A stretch of DNA of 64,000 nucleotides from Candidatus Didemnitutus sp. (GTDB lineage: Bacteria; Verrucomicrobiota; Verrucomicrobiia; Opitutales; Opitutaceae), in assembly GCA_017991595.1 (NCBI GenBank), contig JAGOQJ010000001.1, positions 248,001-312,000 on the forward strand, read 5' to 3'. Positions 1 to 8,242 of this stretch are shown one piece after another (position 1 is the stretch's first letter; the number at the start of each line of letters is the position of its first letter). The position numbers were made by a program, and so were the translations under genes. The notes under the pieces were generated by a model. The model saw only the letters and a list, made by a program, of their open reading frames with translations, made no database searches and was not told the DNA's origin.

Positions 1-1335
1 GCTGTCGTTGTAGGCGACGAGCACTTTCGAGTCGTCTGGATTCACGAATGCCGTGGTGACGATGCCGACCGCGTTGGTCGAGAGCACGCGCCGTGCGCCG
101 GGCAGGATGAAGCGGCTGAAGTGGCCGAGCGTGTAGTATTCGAGGTCGTAGGTCACGGCGCCGGTCGTGCTGTGCACGGTGAGGAGCGCGGAGCACGTGC
201 TCGTCGCGCTGCCCGCGGTGAACGGGCCGCGCCGCTCGTCGAGCGCGAGATTCCATTTCACGTAGGCCCTGGCCGAACTCCGCAATGTGAGCGTGATCTC
301 GCTGAAGTCGGCCTTCATCTGATCCGCGATCCACGTGCCGCCCGAGTGCTCGGTGACGTAGTTGCCCTTGTCCGAATAACGGCTTGCGAGGTCCGCCATC
401 ACTCCCGGTGTGCCGCCATAGCCGTGCCACGCCGTGCCGGCGATCTGCGGCGACGCGCGCAGCGTGGCGTCCGCGAACACGGCCTCCGGGTAGTCGGGGC
501 GATCCCAGTTGTGGTCGTAAATGAGGAGCTTGGTCGTGAGCCCGTTCGCCGCGAACGCCGGGAGCACGCGGTCGCGCAGCAGTGCGGTCTGCGTGGCCGC
601 ATCCATCCGCATGCCGGGATAGTTCGACGGCTCGTAGAGCGGCTCGTTTTGCAGCGAGAGATAATGCGTCGGGAGGCCCTGCGCCGCGTAGGCCTGCACG
701 TATTTGACCAGGTAGTTTGCAAACGCCTCCGCGGCCTCCGCCCGCAAGGCACCCGCGATCAGCGAGCCGGAAGTCTTCATCCATGCCGGCGGACTCCACG
801 GCGACGCCATGATCGTGAGTTGCGGATTCAGCGTCCGCGCCTGCTGGAGCAGCGGCACGATGTCTTCGAGGTCGTGCGCGATGGAGAAATTCGCCAGGGC
901 CTGATCCTCCGTGCCCGCGGCAACGTCGTCGTAGGTGTAGTGCGAGCGCGCGTAATCGCAGGAGCCGATCGGGTTTCGCACGAAGCTCAGGCCGATTCCC
1001 TCGCCTTCGCGCGTGAAGAGCCGGCGCATCGCTTCCGTGCGCGCGTCCGGCGTCGCCACGCGGTTCAGCAGATAAGCCGACGCATCGGTGAACGAGCCGC
1101 CGAAGCCCTCGATCGTCTGGAATCGCACCGCCTCGTCGACGCGCACCGGATTGTCGGCCCCGCCTGCTGACGCAAACGCCACCGCGCCCTGCGGCTCCAG
1201 TCGCGCGTGCTGATCGGCTGTCGTCAGCCACACGTTGACCGTCTGCGCGTCCGCCACTCCCACCCATGCGCCGCTCAGCCACGCCATCACAGAGTGGGCC
1301 AGCACTGCCAACCATCCGGGCCGCAGAGGCTTCAT
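1..1335 (-). CDS. GH30 family glycosidase, C-terminus cut by window edge
   Basis: Exported retaining beta-glycosidase of family GH30 (glucosylceramidase/xylanase/beta-1,6-glucanase group); 445 residues are visible and the C-terminal beta domain runs off the left edge. The N-terminus is a signal peptide ending near ADAQ. The family signature QTIEGFGGSFTDASAYLL follows, then SPWSPPAWMKT. The acid/base Glu sits in SLQNEP (about residue 230) and the nucleophile Glu in VTEHSGG (about residue 328), the spacing expected for a (beta/alpha)8 GH30. The ATG at 1335 is the first start that gives a full signal peptide. Substrate cannot be fixed within GH30. Monocistronic as far as visible. Confidence 0.9.
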   Translation of the reverse strand, partial: MKPLRPGWLAVLAHSVMAWLSGAWVGVADAQTVNVWLTTADQHARLEPQGAVAFASAGGADNPVRVDEAVRFQTIEGFGGSFTDASAYLLNRVATPDARTEAMRRLFTREGEGIGLSFVRNPIGSCDYARSHYTYDDVAAGTEDQALANFSIAHDLEDIVPLLQQARTLNPQLTIMASPWSPPAWMKTSGSLIAGALRAEAAEAFANYLVKYVQAYAAQGLPTHYLSLQNEPLYEPSNYPGMRMDAATQTALLRDRVLPAFAANGLTTKLLIYDHNWDRPDYPEAVFADATLRASPQIAGTAWHGYGGTPGVMADLASRYSDKGNYVTEHSGGTWIADQMKADFSEITLTLRSSARAYVKWNLALDERRGPFTAGSATSTCSALLTVHSTTGAVTYDLEYYTLGHFSRFILPGARRVLSTNAVGIVTTAFVNPDDSKVLVAYNDS

Positions 1336-1539
1336 AAGCGAACCTCAGCGTAATCTAGGTTCACTTCCGGGGCGCACAAAGGGTTTGTTTATCCGCTAAC
1401 CGACTAGTTGCCGCCGATTTGGCGGTCATAAGTGTGCGGCGCGCCCGGCCGGAGCGTCGTGTCTCGCGAATTTCGTCGATTGCGTCTCGGATGCTGACGC
1501 TGCTGCGCCCGGCGCCATCCCCGCCGAGGGCCGCGGCGG

Positions 1540-1765
1540 CGAGCGGTGCGAAGCCGGGTGCCGCGGATCTGCGCGCGCTCACGAGGCGGGAAACGGAACG
1601 GCTCGGGCTCGTGGCTGATGGCGTTATCGACAAGCAGGCGGCCGCTCAATTCGGTATGTCGGTCTCCGCGTCGAAGGCCACTTGGGAAGTATGGATGCGA
1701 AATGGCCCCTGCGCTCGCGCACCGAGGCAGCGATCGAGTTTGCACAGGCCGGCCGCTGGGCGCAC
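1540..1765 (+). pseudogene. Remnant of a LuxR-type HTH transcription factor (frameshifted)
   Basis: One frame reads ALTRRETERLGLVADG, then KQAAAQFGMSVSASKAT, which matches the LuxR/FixJ HTH pattern (LTxREREVLxLVAxG ... IAxxLxISxxTVKxH). Around base 1690 the similarity jumps to another frame that reads MDAKWPLRSRTEAAIEFA followed by QAGRW, the usual end of this domain (KLGVRSRTEAAIFARAGRW type). No receiver domain is recognisable upstream. It is therefore read as the decayed C-terminal end of a response regulator. The rest of the 1336-1938 gap shows no other gene. A frameshift introduced by sequencing is a less likely alternative because the upstream half is also missing. Confidence 0.5.
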
Positions 1766-1938
1766 GGACAAGGCCTGCGAAGGCAGGCGGTCCGACGGCG
1801 GTGGCGGAGACGAACCACGGGCGCAGGCGCAGGAGTTGCCTCGGCCGCGAGGCCCGCGGAGCTGAAGAACCTCGCTGCGGATCCGCTCTGTCAAGAGTCA
1901 AGCCATGATCCCTTTAGGCTGCCCCTGGATTGGCTCTT

Positions 1939-2169
1939 TTAGCGAGCGGTGAAAGTCACATAGATCGCGCCCGCGACAAACAGCCAAGCAACCGCTCCAA
2001 TTCCGCGCCAAAATATCTCCAGCGCACGATAACCGAAACTCTTCTCTTCAGGCATTGGCAGCGGCATCCACGAAAGCGACTGCACAAGCTTCTTCATGGG
2101 AGTGAAGAGCAGAAAAGCGCCGAACGCCGCCGGAACTATCAGTGGAATGGCAAAGATGAGTTTCCCCAT
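1939..2169 (-). CDS. Small hypothetical membrane protein (76 aa)
   Basis: Unrecognised. Two hydrophobic segments are visible, at residues 3-24 (LIFAIPLIVPAAFGAFLLF) and 52-73 (IFWRGIGAVAWLFVAGAIYV), joined by a short loop containing Lys and Pro. Base composition is clearly less GC-rich than in the surrounding degradation genes. It is the last of a run of four same-strand small genes separated by palindromic spacers that resemble integron attC sites, so it is probably an acquired cassette gene. No function is proposed. Confidence 0.55.
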   Translation of the reverse strand: MGKLIFAIPLIVPAAFGAFLLFTPMKKLVQSLSWMPLPMPEEKSFGYRALEIFWRGIGAVAWLFVAGAIYVTFTAR

Positions 2170-2183
2170 GATCTATTTCTTCC

Positions 2184-2298
2184 GCCGATCGATAGAACTC
2201 AGCCGCGCTCACCCAGAGCGGCGGACGGAGGTTGGAGCGTGGTTAACATGCTCGAAATAGGACGGATGGTGAGCGTTGGCTGCAGTGGCTGGATCGGT
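2184..2298 (-). repeat. attC-like palindromic spacer 1
   Basis: Non-coding spacer between two small same-strand genes. Outer inverted boxes GCCGATC (2184-2190) and GATCGGT (2292-2298) enclose inner boxes CAGCC (2201-2205) / GGCTG (2278-2282) and a perfect 7-bp stem GCTCACC (2207-2213) / GGTGAGC (2268-2274). Nested short inverted boxes with unpaired spacers and a variable centre are the architecture of integron attC sites (R and L boxes). Immediately 5' of the next start codon, the shared string TTTCTTCCGCCGATCG (2176-2191, plus strand) nearly recurs at spacer 2. Confidence 0.5.
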
Positions 2299-2305
2299 GA
2301 CTTCT

Positions 2306-2668
2306 TCACTCGAAATACCAATTGAAGAACCAACGCGAGGCGCAACTGCCGAGACAAAGCAGAGGAATGACGTATCTAATCCAAATGCACATTTCAGTGT
2401 TCGGTCTCTTTAGGTCGGGCGCCCGCGAGAAGAGGTGGTCGAACAGAACCCCGGTAGCGAGAGCACGTATGACGAGCGCGGCAAAGATGGCGGTCCCAAT
2501 CGCAGCCATGATCAGCACACCGCGAACTCTTCCGACTGGCGCATCTGGACCGGTGAGCGCGAAAAGCCCCATGCTCCAAATAACGGCCTGCAACCAAAGC
2601 CATGCGTAGATTCTCCGGCCGGCCAACGCCCCCGCCACCACGTTCAGAAAGGAATCAAAATTGCGCAT
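2306..2668 (-). CDS. Hypothetical membrane protein (120 aa)
   Basis: Unrecognised. Three hydrophobic segments are apparent: residues 21-39 (around YAWLWLQAVIWSMGLFAL), 49-70 (GVLIMAAIGTAIFAALVIRAL) and 95-110 (WIRYVIPLLCLGSCASRW). It lies between attC-like spacers 1 and 2 in the same orientation as its small neighbours, which suggests a mobile gene cassette. The starting residues MRNFDSFLN follow the shared spacer motif at a few bases' distance, supporting the chosen ATG. Confidence 0.55.
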   Translation of the reverse strand: MRNFDSFLNVVAGALAGRRIYAWLWLQAVIWSMGLFALTGPDAPVGRVRGVLIMAAIGTAIFAALVIRALATGVLFDHLFSRAPDLKRPNTEMCIWIRYVIPLLCLGSCASRWFFNWYFE

Positions 2669-2678
2669 CTTTCTTACG

Positions 2679-2744
2679 CCGATCGTTCAGTGATGAGCCA
2701 TGGTGGGGCGCGGCACCGCCATGGGCTTTGGACGCTTGTTGGCC
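2679..2744 (-). repeat. attC-like palindromic spacer 2
   Basis: Spacer between two small genes. Left box GCCGATC (2679-2685) and right box GTTGGCC (2738-2744) flank a strong imperfect stem AGCCATGGTG (2696-2705) / CACCGCCATGGGCT (2714-2727). The plus-strand string TTTCTTACGCCGATCG at 2670-2685 differs by one base from the corresponding string at spacer 1, although the palindromic centres are unrelated. This is the pattern of attC sites in a cassette array. Confidence 0.5.
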
Positions 2745-2747
2745 CTT

Positions 2748-3131
2748 CTAGTCATAGCGCTTGGCAATCTCGACCAGGTCGCGATGGGCGGCCGAAATCT
2801 TCGCATCGGCACTTGCCGAATCTTTCCCGGCTTTGAGCAACGCAAGTCCCTCCTCGAAACCGCGAACATAGGCTTCGAAAGCGGGCCTTAGCTCCTTCTT
2901 TGTGTAGTCCACGTCTATGGCGCGCAAAGCGACGACATATGCTTCGGCAGCCTCCAAGTTCTCTCCCTTCTTCTTTCTTTCGTCGTTCGCTTTGCCGATG
3001 GCCGAGAACACATCACGCGTGCGCTGGGTCTGGATGAAATCGACGAAGCCGAAACCGACCCAAACGGCGAAGCAGATGCTGATCACCGCGAAAATGCCCT
3101 GAGCGCGCTTTGATGAGAGATCGATCTTCAT
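2748..3131 (-). CDS. Hypothetical protein with one N-terminal membrane helix (127 aa)
   Basis: Unrecognised. It begins MKIDLSSKRAQGIFAVISIC: a short cytoplasmic head, then one helix at about residues 12-32, then a charged helical region rich in Lys, Glu and Ala (about 45-127). The ATG at 3131 is preferred over a TTG at 3143 because the upstream codons lie inside the palindromic spacer. It fits the pattern of a cassette gene with its spacer downstream. No function is proposed. Confidence 0.55.
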   Translation of the reverse strand: MKIDLSSKRAQGIFAVISICFAVWVGFGFVDFIQTQRTRDVFSAIGKANDERKKKGENLEAAEAYVVALRAIDVDYTKKELRPAFEAYVRGFEEGLALLKAGKDSASADAKISAAHRDLVEIAKRYD

Positions 3132-3137
3132 GTTTCC

Positions 3138-3207
3138 GGCCAACGTTTGAGGTCAGACACGGAGGGGAGCGTCAGCTCCCCGGAGTTGGCTGTGGTGTGG
3201 TTCGGCC
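3138..3207 (-). repeat. attC-like palindromic spacer 3
   Basis: Spacer between two small genes. Outer boxes GGCCAAC (3138-3144) and GTTCGGCC (3200-3207) are complementary apart from one bulged base. A further GTTGGC (3185-3190) can also pair with GCCAAC. A perfect internal stem GGGGAGC (3164-3170) / GCTCCCC (3175-3181) lies between them. On the coding (minus) strand the 3' end reads GACCTCAAACGTTGGCC, which resembles the CTCAAxCGTTRG end of classical attC sites. Confidence 0.5.
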
Positions 3208-3213
3208 TTATCT

Positions 3214-3612
3214 TCATCGATCAATCGCCTTCGTGTATCTCGACCAACCGAAAAACGACAGGACGCAATAGACTCCGCCGACTGCGATAACACCGACGTA
3301 GACCTTCGGAAGCGACGGGACAAATGCGAGCCCGACCGCAGCAACGCAACCAACACCTGCGATCTTAGCTCTTCCAGCAAAGCGTCGGGCCAAATCGCTT
3401 CGAATCTCTGGATCGCGCTCGATGTGCGAAACGAGCGCCAAACTTGTCTCACGTGAAAGCCCGCATGCCATAACGCGCTTCACTGCGCGAGCGCGTGAGA
3501 ATGTGTCAAGCAGCGTGGCGATAGCGTAGCCTACAACCTCTTCGCCGCGACGCTCAAGCAGCCGAGCATCGCTCTCCGATGTGGCTAATGAACTCAGGGG
3601 GCGCGCCGTCAT
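3214..3612 (-). CDS. Hypothetical membrane protein (132 aa)
   Basis: Unrecognised. It starts at MTARPLSSLATSESDARLLE. The longer upstream reading would run through spacer 4, so the ATG at 3612 is preferred. The first about 80 residues are soluble and helical. Two hydrophobic segments follow, near residues 82-98 (IAGVGCVAAVGLAFVPSL) and 101-119 (VYVGVIAVGGVYCVLSFFGW), and the C-terminus is a short basic tail. It is bounded on both sides by attC-like spacers, so a cassette origin is likely. Confidence 0.5.
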   Translation of the reverse strand: MTARPLSSLATSESDARLLERRGEEVVGYAIATLLDTFSRARAVKRVMACGLSRETSLALVSHIERDPEIRSDLARRFAGRAKIAGVGCVAAVGLAFVPSLPKVYVGVIAVGGVYCVLSFFGWSRYTKAIDR

Positions 3613-3617
3613 TTTTT

Positions 3618-3712
3618 GCCGAACAGTGTTATTCAGCCCCACGATAAAGCTTAAGTTGGGTGTGAGGCATGAAGGGAGCCAATGGCGTAAACTACGCTGA
3701 CTCAAGTTCGGC
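3618..3712 (-). repeat. attC-like palindromic spacer 4 (best example)
   Basis: Perfect outer boxes GCCGAAC (3618-3624) and GTTCGGC (3706-3712), unpaired spacers, then perfect inner boxes TCAGC (3633-3637) and GCTGA (3696-3700). This is the R''-spacer-L''-...-L'-spacer-R' arrangement of an attC site, with the box family GTTCGGC close to the attC consensus GTTRRRY. It precedes the first gene of the cluster, so its own cassette gene has been lost or lies unrecognised upstream. A related left half recurs at 38642-38663. Confidence 0.55.
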
Positions 3713-3890
3713 GCACGGGTCATTCATTATACATGGCCCGCTTCTTACCCTACTTGGAAGGACGCACTGGCTGCTGCGGACCTGTCTCTTGTCGCCAAGG
3801 AGGTCTTCCGGCGCGAGATTCGCGCGAACTATCAAGGCCGGCGGCGGGATGGAGCATCACGCCGGGAAAGAGCACCCGGTTGCAACGCAC

Positions 3891-3953
3891 AGGGCGAGGT
3901 GTCCCCGGCGAGTCGTCGTCAGTCCGGCTCATCCGGAGGATTCGCCCTACCTT
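3891..3953. repeat. REP-like repeat family A, copy 1
   Basis: 63 bp that are the reverse complement of 34936-34998 with scattered mismatches; shared strings are CTCATCCGGAG and TTCGCCCTACC. The unit is itself an imperfect palindrome. It sits in the non-coding 3613-4125 stretch, which holds no gene I can support. Confidence 0.65.
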
Positions 3954-3996
3954 CCGTGCCGTGGCGGGCGCAGATCAGCGGAGCGTTTTCATCAGG

Positions 3997-4054
3997 GTAG
4001 GCAGCGACATTGGTCGCGCCCGGGTGTGCAGGCGCGTGCGAGCACGCTGCCTAC
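3997..4054. repeat. Long imperfect hairpin downstream of the FAD oxidoreductase gene
   Basis: GTAGGCAGCG (3997-4006) and CGCTGCCTAC (4045-4054) pair perfectly around a GC-rich partly self-complementary middle. There is no T-run on either side, so it resembles an intergenic palindrome more than a rho-independent terminator, though it could stabilise the 3' end of the minus-strand mRNA. Confidence 0.5.
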
Positions 4055-4125
4055 GAAAGACGAAAGGCGGGCGCCGCGAACTCGTTGCCTGCGGATGCGC
4101 GGGAGTGACGTCGCGGCGGCGGATC

Positions 4126-5730
4126 TCAGCTGCGGGCGGAGGGCGTGGCGGGGACGTCGGCGGGCGGCGGGGCCTCGGGCTCGTAAACGGCGGGGGAGTC
4201 CGGGTTGGGCGTTTCCCAGTGCAGGGCCTGGCCTTCCTCGGCGAGGAGCGGGCGCAGCTTGGCGTAGGGCACGTCCTGCACGCTGCACTTCTCGAGGAGC
4301 GCGAGGTGCCCGGCGATGGCGGCGGATTGGCCGAGGATCATGAAGACCGGCTCCATGCGCACGGAGCCGTAGGCGATGTGCGAGGCGGAGACGCAGACAG
4401 GCACGAGGAGGTTCGTGACCTCGCCACGCTTCGGCACGATGGAGCGGTAGGGAATCGGGTAGGGATTGAAGCCGTAAACCTGCACGTCGCCTTCGTTGCG
4501 CACGCAGCCGTCGACGACGACGCGCTGGCAGTTGTGCGAGTCCATCGCGTAGGAGCCGAGGCCGACGGAGTCGCTGGCCGCCCGATAGCCGCGGCAATCG
4601 AGTTCGGTGACGACGTAGTCGGAGACCATGCGGCGGGCCTCGCGGATGTAGAGTTGGTGCGCCCAGCCGCCGGTGTCGGTGAATTCGTCGGCGGGCAGGC
4701 CCCACTCGCCCATGCGCTGGCGGACCCAGGCGGGGCAGCGCGGATCGTGGATGAGGAACCACATGAGGCCCTGTTGCCAGCGGACGTGGGCTTGGAAGAT
4801 CTCCTCGCGCCGCGCCCAGGAGGCGGTGGGGAACTCGTGGTTGCCGCCGATGAAGTCGGTGGAGACGGCGCCGTGGTTGTTGGTGTCGGTCTTCCGGCCG
4901 CGGATGCGGTCGAATTTGTGGAAGAGGTCGCGCCAGCCGGTGCGGAGGTAGCGGGCGAAGAGTTCGTAGTCGCGCGGGTCGTAGCCTTCGGGGCAGGGGA
5001 AGGGCAGGCGGTCCGCGGCCTGCGTGAGGCACATGCGGAAGTTGTAGGCCTGCACGAGGCGGTCGCCGGAGCCGGCGGGCGCGAGCGGGGCGGAGCTGAT
5101 GCCGGGGAGCAGGCCGCTGGCGGGATCGCCTTCGCGGACGTAGGGCGAGACAGGGGCCTCGAACTGGTGCGTCTCGCGCAGCTGGACGCCGTTGAGCAGC
5201 TCGCCGTGCACGGCGTTGCCCTCGCGGCCGATGGTGTGGTTGACGCCGGCGAGGGCGAGCAGGTCGCCTTCGTAGGAAGCGTCGACAAAGATGCGGGCTT
5301 CGACGCGCAGGCCGCTCTCGCAGCGGAGGGCGGTGAGGGTGGAGCCGGCGCGCTCGACGGCGGTGACATACTCGCGCAGGAGCGGCTCGATGCCGGCCTC
5401 GCGCAGCCAGTCGTGGAGGACGCGGGCGGCCATGTGCGGCTCGAAGCGCCACTCCTCCTCGACGCCGTAGCGGCGGCCGAGTTCGCGGTAGAAGGCGCGG
5501 GCGAGGCCGCCGATCGACTGCTTGTTGCCGATGTCGGTGTTGCTGAGGCCGCCGGCGGTGAGGCCGCCGAGCCAGGCGCTGTTGACCACGAGCGCGACGC
5601 GGTAGCCGCGGCGGCGCGCCTCGAGCGCGGCGGTGATGGCCGCGGGGCTGGCGCCGTAGAGGCAGAAGTCCGCGACGATGGTGCGGGGCTCGATCTTGGT
5701 CGGAGGAAAATAGTAGTGCAGCCGGCTCAT
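4126..5730 (-). CDS. FAD-dependent oxidoreductase (PF12831 type)
   Basis: 534-residue flavoprotein without a signal peptide. The N-terminus forms an FAD-binding Rossmann fold: VADFCLYGASPAAITAALEA, then GGLTAGGLSNTDIG. The later ARIFVDASYEGDLLALAG and the C-terminal LLVPVCVSASHIAYGSVRME are typical of the family often annotated as xanthan-lyase-like FAD oxidoreductase in planctomycete and verrucomicrobial sugar loci. Substrate is unknown. It is a paralogue of the protein at 14337-16448 (shared GSYAxDSH, PYPIxYR, PKRxEV). The last about 25 residues are Pro/Ala-rich and probably disordered. It lies 69 bp downstream of the sialate esterase gene and is probably its operon partner. Confidence 0.85.
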   Translation of the reverse strand: MSRLHYYFPPTKIEPRTIVADFCLYGASPAAITAALEARRRGYRVALVVNSAWLGGLTAGGLSNTDIGNKQSIGGLARAFYRELGRRYGVEEEWRFEPHMAARVLHDWLREAGIEPLLREYVTAVERAGSTLTALRCESGLRVEARIFVDASYEGDLLALAGVNHTIGREGNAVHGELLNGVQLRETHQFEAPVSPYVREGDPASGLLPGISSAPLAPAGSGDRLVQAYNFRMCLTQAADRLPFPCPEGYDPRDYELFARYLRTGWRDLFHKFDRIRGRKTDTNNHGAVSTDFIGGNHEFPTASWARREEIFQAHVRWQQGLMWFLIHDPRCPAWVRQRMGEWGLPADEFTDTGGWAHQLYIREARRMVSDYVVTELDCRGYRAASDSVGLGSYAMDSHNCQRVVVDGCVRNEGDVQVYGFNPYPIPYRSIVPKRGEVTNLLVPVCVSASHIAYGSVRMEPVFMILGQSAAIAGHLALLEKCSVQDVPYAKLRPLLAEEGQALHWETPNPDSPAVYEPEAPPPADVPATPSARS

Positions 5731-5799
5731 GAGCGGAAAATGTCTCGGGCGAAAACGAAGGTGTTCAAAGGCGAAGGGCAGACGGGACGAGGCGCGGGC

Positions 5800-8136
5800 T
5801 CACTGGAGTTGCTCGCTGACGGTGTAGAACTCGCGGGGGCCGACGTAGGCGAAATCGTGCGTGATCCGGCCGCTGGCGGAGCAGAGCAGATCGGAGGCCC
5901 ACACGGGGAAATCGCCGTCGAGCGTGGTGGATTTGTGGAGACGGTAGCGGCGGCCGGGCACGCCGGCCCACTCGAGTCGCATCGTGCCGGCGGTGTCGAG
6001 GGCCGCGATTGTGAGGCCGGGCTCGTAGCGGGTGGTGGCGTGGAGCGTGAGGTTGTCGAGGTAGGCGTAGCGGGCGCTGTTTTGAATTTCGTCCCAGAGA
6101 TAGACCCGGAGGGCGAGCGGGGCGCCGAGGGCGGGCTCGGCGCGGTCGAGCGAGACTTCGACTTGGGTGAAGACGCCGGCCTCGGCTTCGACGGTGGCGG
6201 CGGCGAGGTCGGTGGCGAAGTTGTCGAGGTTCCAGCGGACGAAGTAGCCGAAGACGGCGCCGGCGGTGCTGCGGGCGACGTCGAACTGGAAGGAGGCGCC
6301 GGCGAGGAGGAGGCGGTGGGCGTTGACGGGCTCGACGGAAAACTCGACGTAGCTGCCGGTGGCGAGGGCCTCGGCGGCGGTGGCGGGTGTGAGGTGCGTG
6401 GCGAGCGAGAGCGCGGGCGGCGGCAGACCGGTGGTGGTGGGAAACGTCGCGCTGGTGAGCGCGGCGCCGCGCGTGACGGTGGCGGTGCGGATGTCGGCGT
6501 CGGTCGTGGCGGTGGTGTCGCCGGCGAAAGGCGCGGCGGCGAGCGGCCGGGTGGGCAGGCCGGCGCGGAACGGCGCGGCGGGCAGGCCCTCGGCGTTGTA
6601 GAGGATGAGCTTGGGGTCGTTGTGGAAACCGTAGCGAACCTTGCGCGGGGCGGTGACCTGCGGGGCGGTGAGCGTGACGTGATCGCCGGAGAGCACGGGC
6701 GTGGCGTCGTGGAAAACGTCGTCGGGGCCGGCGAGCTGGAAGCTGGGGCCGCCGCCGGTGGCGCGGTTGAAGTCGAGCACGAGACCGCCGCCGAGGTCGC
6801 GGAAATACACGGTGAGGGCGGAGCCTTCGACTTCTAGGCGGTCGAAGCGCGGGCCGGAGGCGACGAGCGTGGTCTCGCCGTAAGCGAGGCGGCGGGCGAC
6901 GAGGGCGAGGCGCTCGCTGACGGTGCGCTTGTCGCGTGGATGGATGGTGTTGGTGTCGCCGACGTCGGCGGCGACGGCGAGGCCGGTGGCGGGCACGGTG
7001 TCGACGACGCGCTGTTGTTGTTCGCGCAGGTAGGCCCAGTTGTCCTGCAGCGCGGCGTTGCCGGAGACCTTGACGTGGTCGTAGTTGGCGAGCTGGACGA
7101 GGAGGAACGGGAGCGTGGGATCGCCGCGGATGGCACGCCAGCCGGCGATCATCGCGCTGAGGTAGTGGGCGTAGTTGGCGTGGTCGGTGGAGTCGCCTTC
7201 GCCCTGATACCACACGAAGCCGCGCACGGGGAAATCGGCGAGCGGGGCAATCATGGCGTTGTAGAGACCGGCGGGTTGATAGCGCCAAGTCGGGTAGCCT
7301 TCGGGATCGGGGATCGCGGTGGCGTAGGTGGGCGTCCAGAGTTTCTGCAACGCGAGCTCACGATAGGGAGCGACGGCGGTGTTCTTGTAGGTGGAAATCG
7401 CGGTGGCGTATTGCGTGCGGCGCGTGGCGTGGAGCGAGAGGAAGCTGGCGGCGGCGGGGATGGATTGGAGCGTGGGGTAATCCGTCCAGGACTTGATCGA
7501 AGTGGCACCGAGGGCGGAGACGATGATGCCGACGGGGATGCCGAGTTCGCGGCGCAGGGTCTTGCCGAAGTAATACGGCACGGCGGAGGTGAACGCGGCG
7601 TAGGTGGGCGTCGTGGGCCGCCAGGCGCCGTGGATGGCGGAGAGCGGGGTGTCGTTGGCTTCCGGAGTGACGGTGAACACGGCCATGCCCGCGTCGGTGG
7701 CGGCGGCGACCTCGTTCTCCCAATCGAGCACGCCTTCGCTGAAGGGCGAATACGGGCGCATGAGGAAGTTGAGATTCGATTGGCCGGAGCAGAGCCACAC
7801 GTCGCCGATCTGCACCGGGGCGAGGACGATCTCGTTCGTGCCCGCGATGCGCAGGCTGAGCGGCGAGCCGACGGTGCTGGCGGGTTGTGCGGGGAGCGTG
7901 ACGCTCCACTTGCCATCCGGGCCGGCCACGGTGGAGCCGGCGACCTGCACGCTCTGGGCGGTCGTGAGCAGTTGCACGGTGACGCTCTCGCCCGCGGCGG
8001 CGGTGCCCCAGACGCGCAGCGGTTGCTCGCGTTGGAAGACCATGTGCGGCGCAAAAATATCCGGCAGCGCGACGGTGGCCGTGGCGACGACGGCGGAGAG
8101 GAGTGAGAGCAGCAGGCAGAGTGGGCGGGCGAACAT
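5800..8136 (-). CDS. Sialate O-acetylesterase-like SGNH esterase with C-terminal surface domain
   Basis: Exported carbohydrate esterase (778 aa). Signal peptide at residues 1-25 (MFARPLCLLLSLLSAVVATA). After a beta domain (HMVFQREQPLRVWGTA) comes the SGNH core. Block I is GDVWLCSGQSNLNF with the nucleophile Ser, WYQGEGDS is block III-like, and DTNTIHPRDKR supplies the His. Residues about 560-690 resemble the domain of the three surface proteins at 10739-13933, 26067-26849 and 26876-27631 (YVEFSVEP ... LRVYLWD ... LDNLTL). The expected reaction is removal of O-acetyl groups from decorated sugars. An ATG 18 bp upstream (8154) is possible; 8136 gives the cleaner signal peptide. Confidence 0.85.
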   Translation of the reverse strand: MFARPLCLLLSLLSAVVATATVALPDIFAPHMVFQREQPLRVWGTAAAGESVTVQLLTTAQSVQVAGSTVAGPDGKWSVTLPAQPASTVGSPLSLRIAGTNEIVLAPVQIGDVWLCSGQSNLNFLMRPYSPFSEGVLDWENEVAAATDAGMAVFTVTPEANDTPLSAIHGAWRPTTPTYAAFTSAVPYYFGKTLRRELGIPVGIIVSALGATSIKSWTDYPTLQSIPAAASFLSLHATRRTQYATAISTYKNTAVAPYRELALQKLWTPTYATAIPDPEGYPTWRYQPAGLYNAMIAPLADFPVRGFVWYQGEGDSTDHANYAHYLSAMIAGWRAIRGDPTLPFLLVQLANYDHVKVSGNAALQDNWAYLREQQQRVVDTVPATGLAVAADVGDTNTIHPRDKRTVSERLALVARRLAYGETTLVASGPRFDRLEVEGSALTVYFRDLGGGLVLDFNRATGGGPSFQLAGPDDVFHDATPVLSGDHVTLTAPQVTAPRKVRYGFHNDPKLILYNAEGLPAAPFRAGLPTRPLAAAPFAGDTTATTDADIRTATVTRGAALTSATFPTTTGLPPPALSLATHLTPATAAEALATGSYVEFSVEPVNAHRLLLAGASFQFDVARSTAGAVFGYFVRWNLDNFATDLAAATVEAEAGVFTQVEVSLDRAEPALGAPLALRVYLWDEIQNSARYAYLDNLTLHATTRYEPGLTIAALDTAGTMRLEWAGVPGRRYRLHKSTTLDGDFPVWASDLLCSASGRITHDFAYVGPREFYTVSEQLQ

Positions 8137-8242
8137 GGTGGGGAAGATCAGCATGGGTCGGGCGCGAGGACGGGCAAAGCGGCAGCCTTGGCGGAACGCG
8201 GCGATAAGTTCGGTTTTTTTGCCGCTGCGGGAGGAGGGCCGC

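Noticed and set aside
1376..1412. Possible fifth AraC direct repeat before the GH30 gene
   Set aside because: On the minus strand CAACT and AAACA cores are 20 bp apart, not 21, and the CCCAACT context is missing.
3733..6837. 1034-codon open frame on the plus strand
   Set aside because: It runs antisense across the FAD oxidoreductase and esterase genes and is rich in Gly, Ala, Val, Glu and Asp, the usual shadow composition in this GC-rich DNA; no family motif is present.
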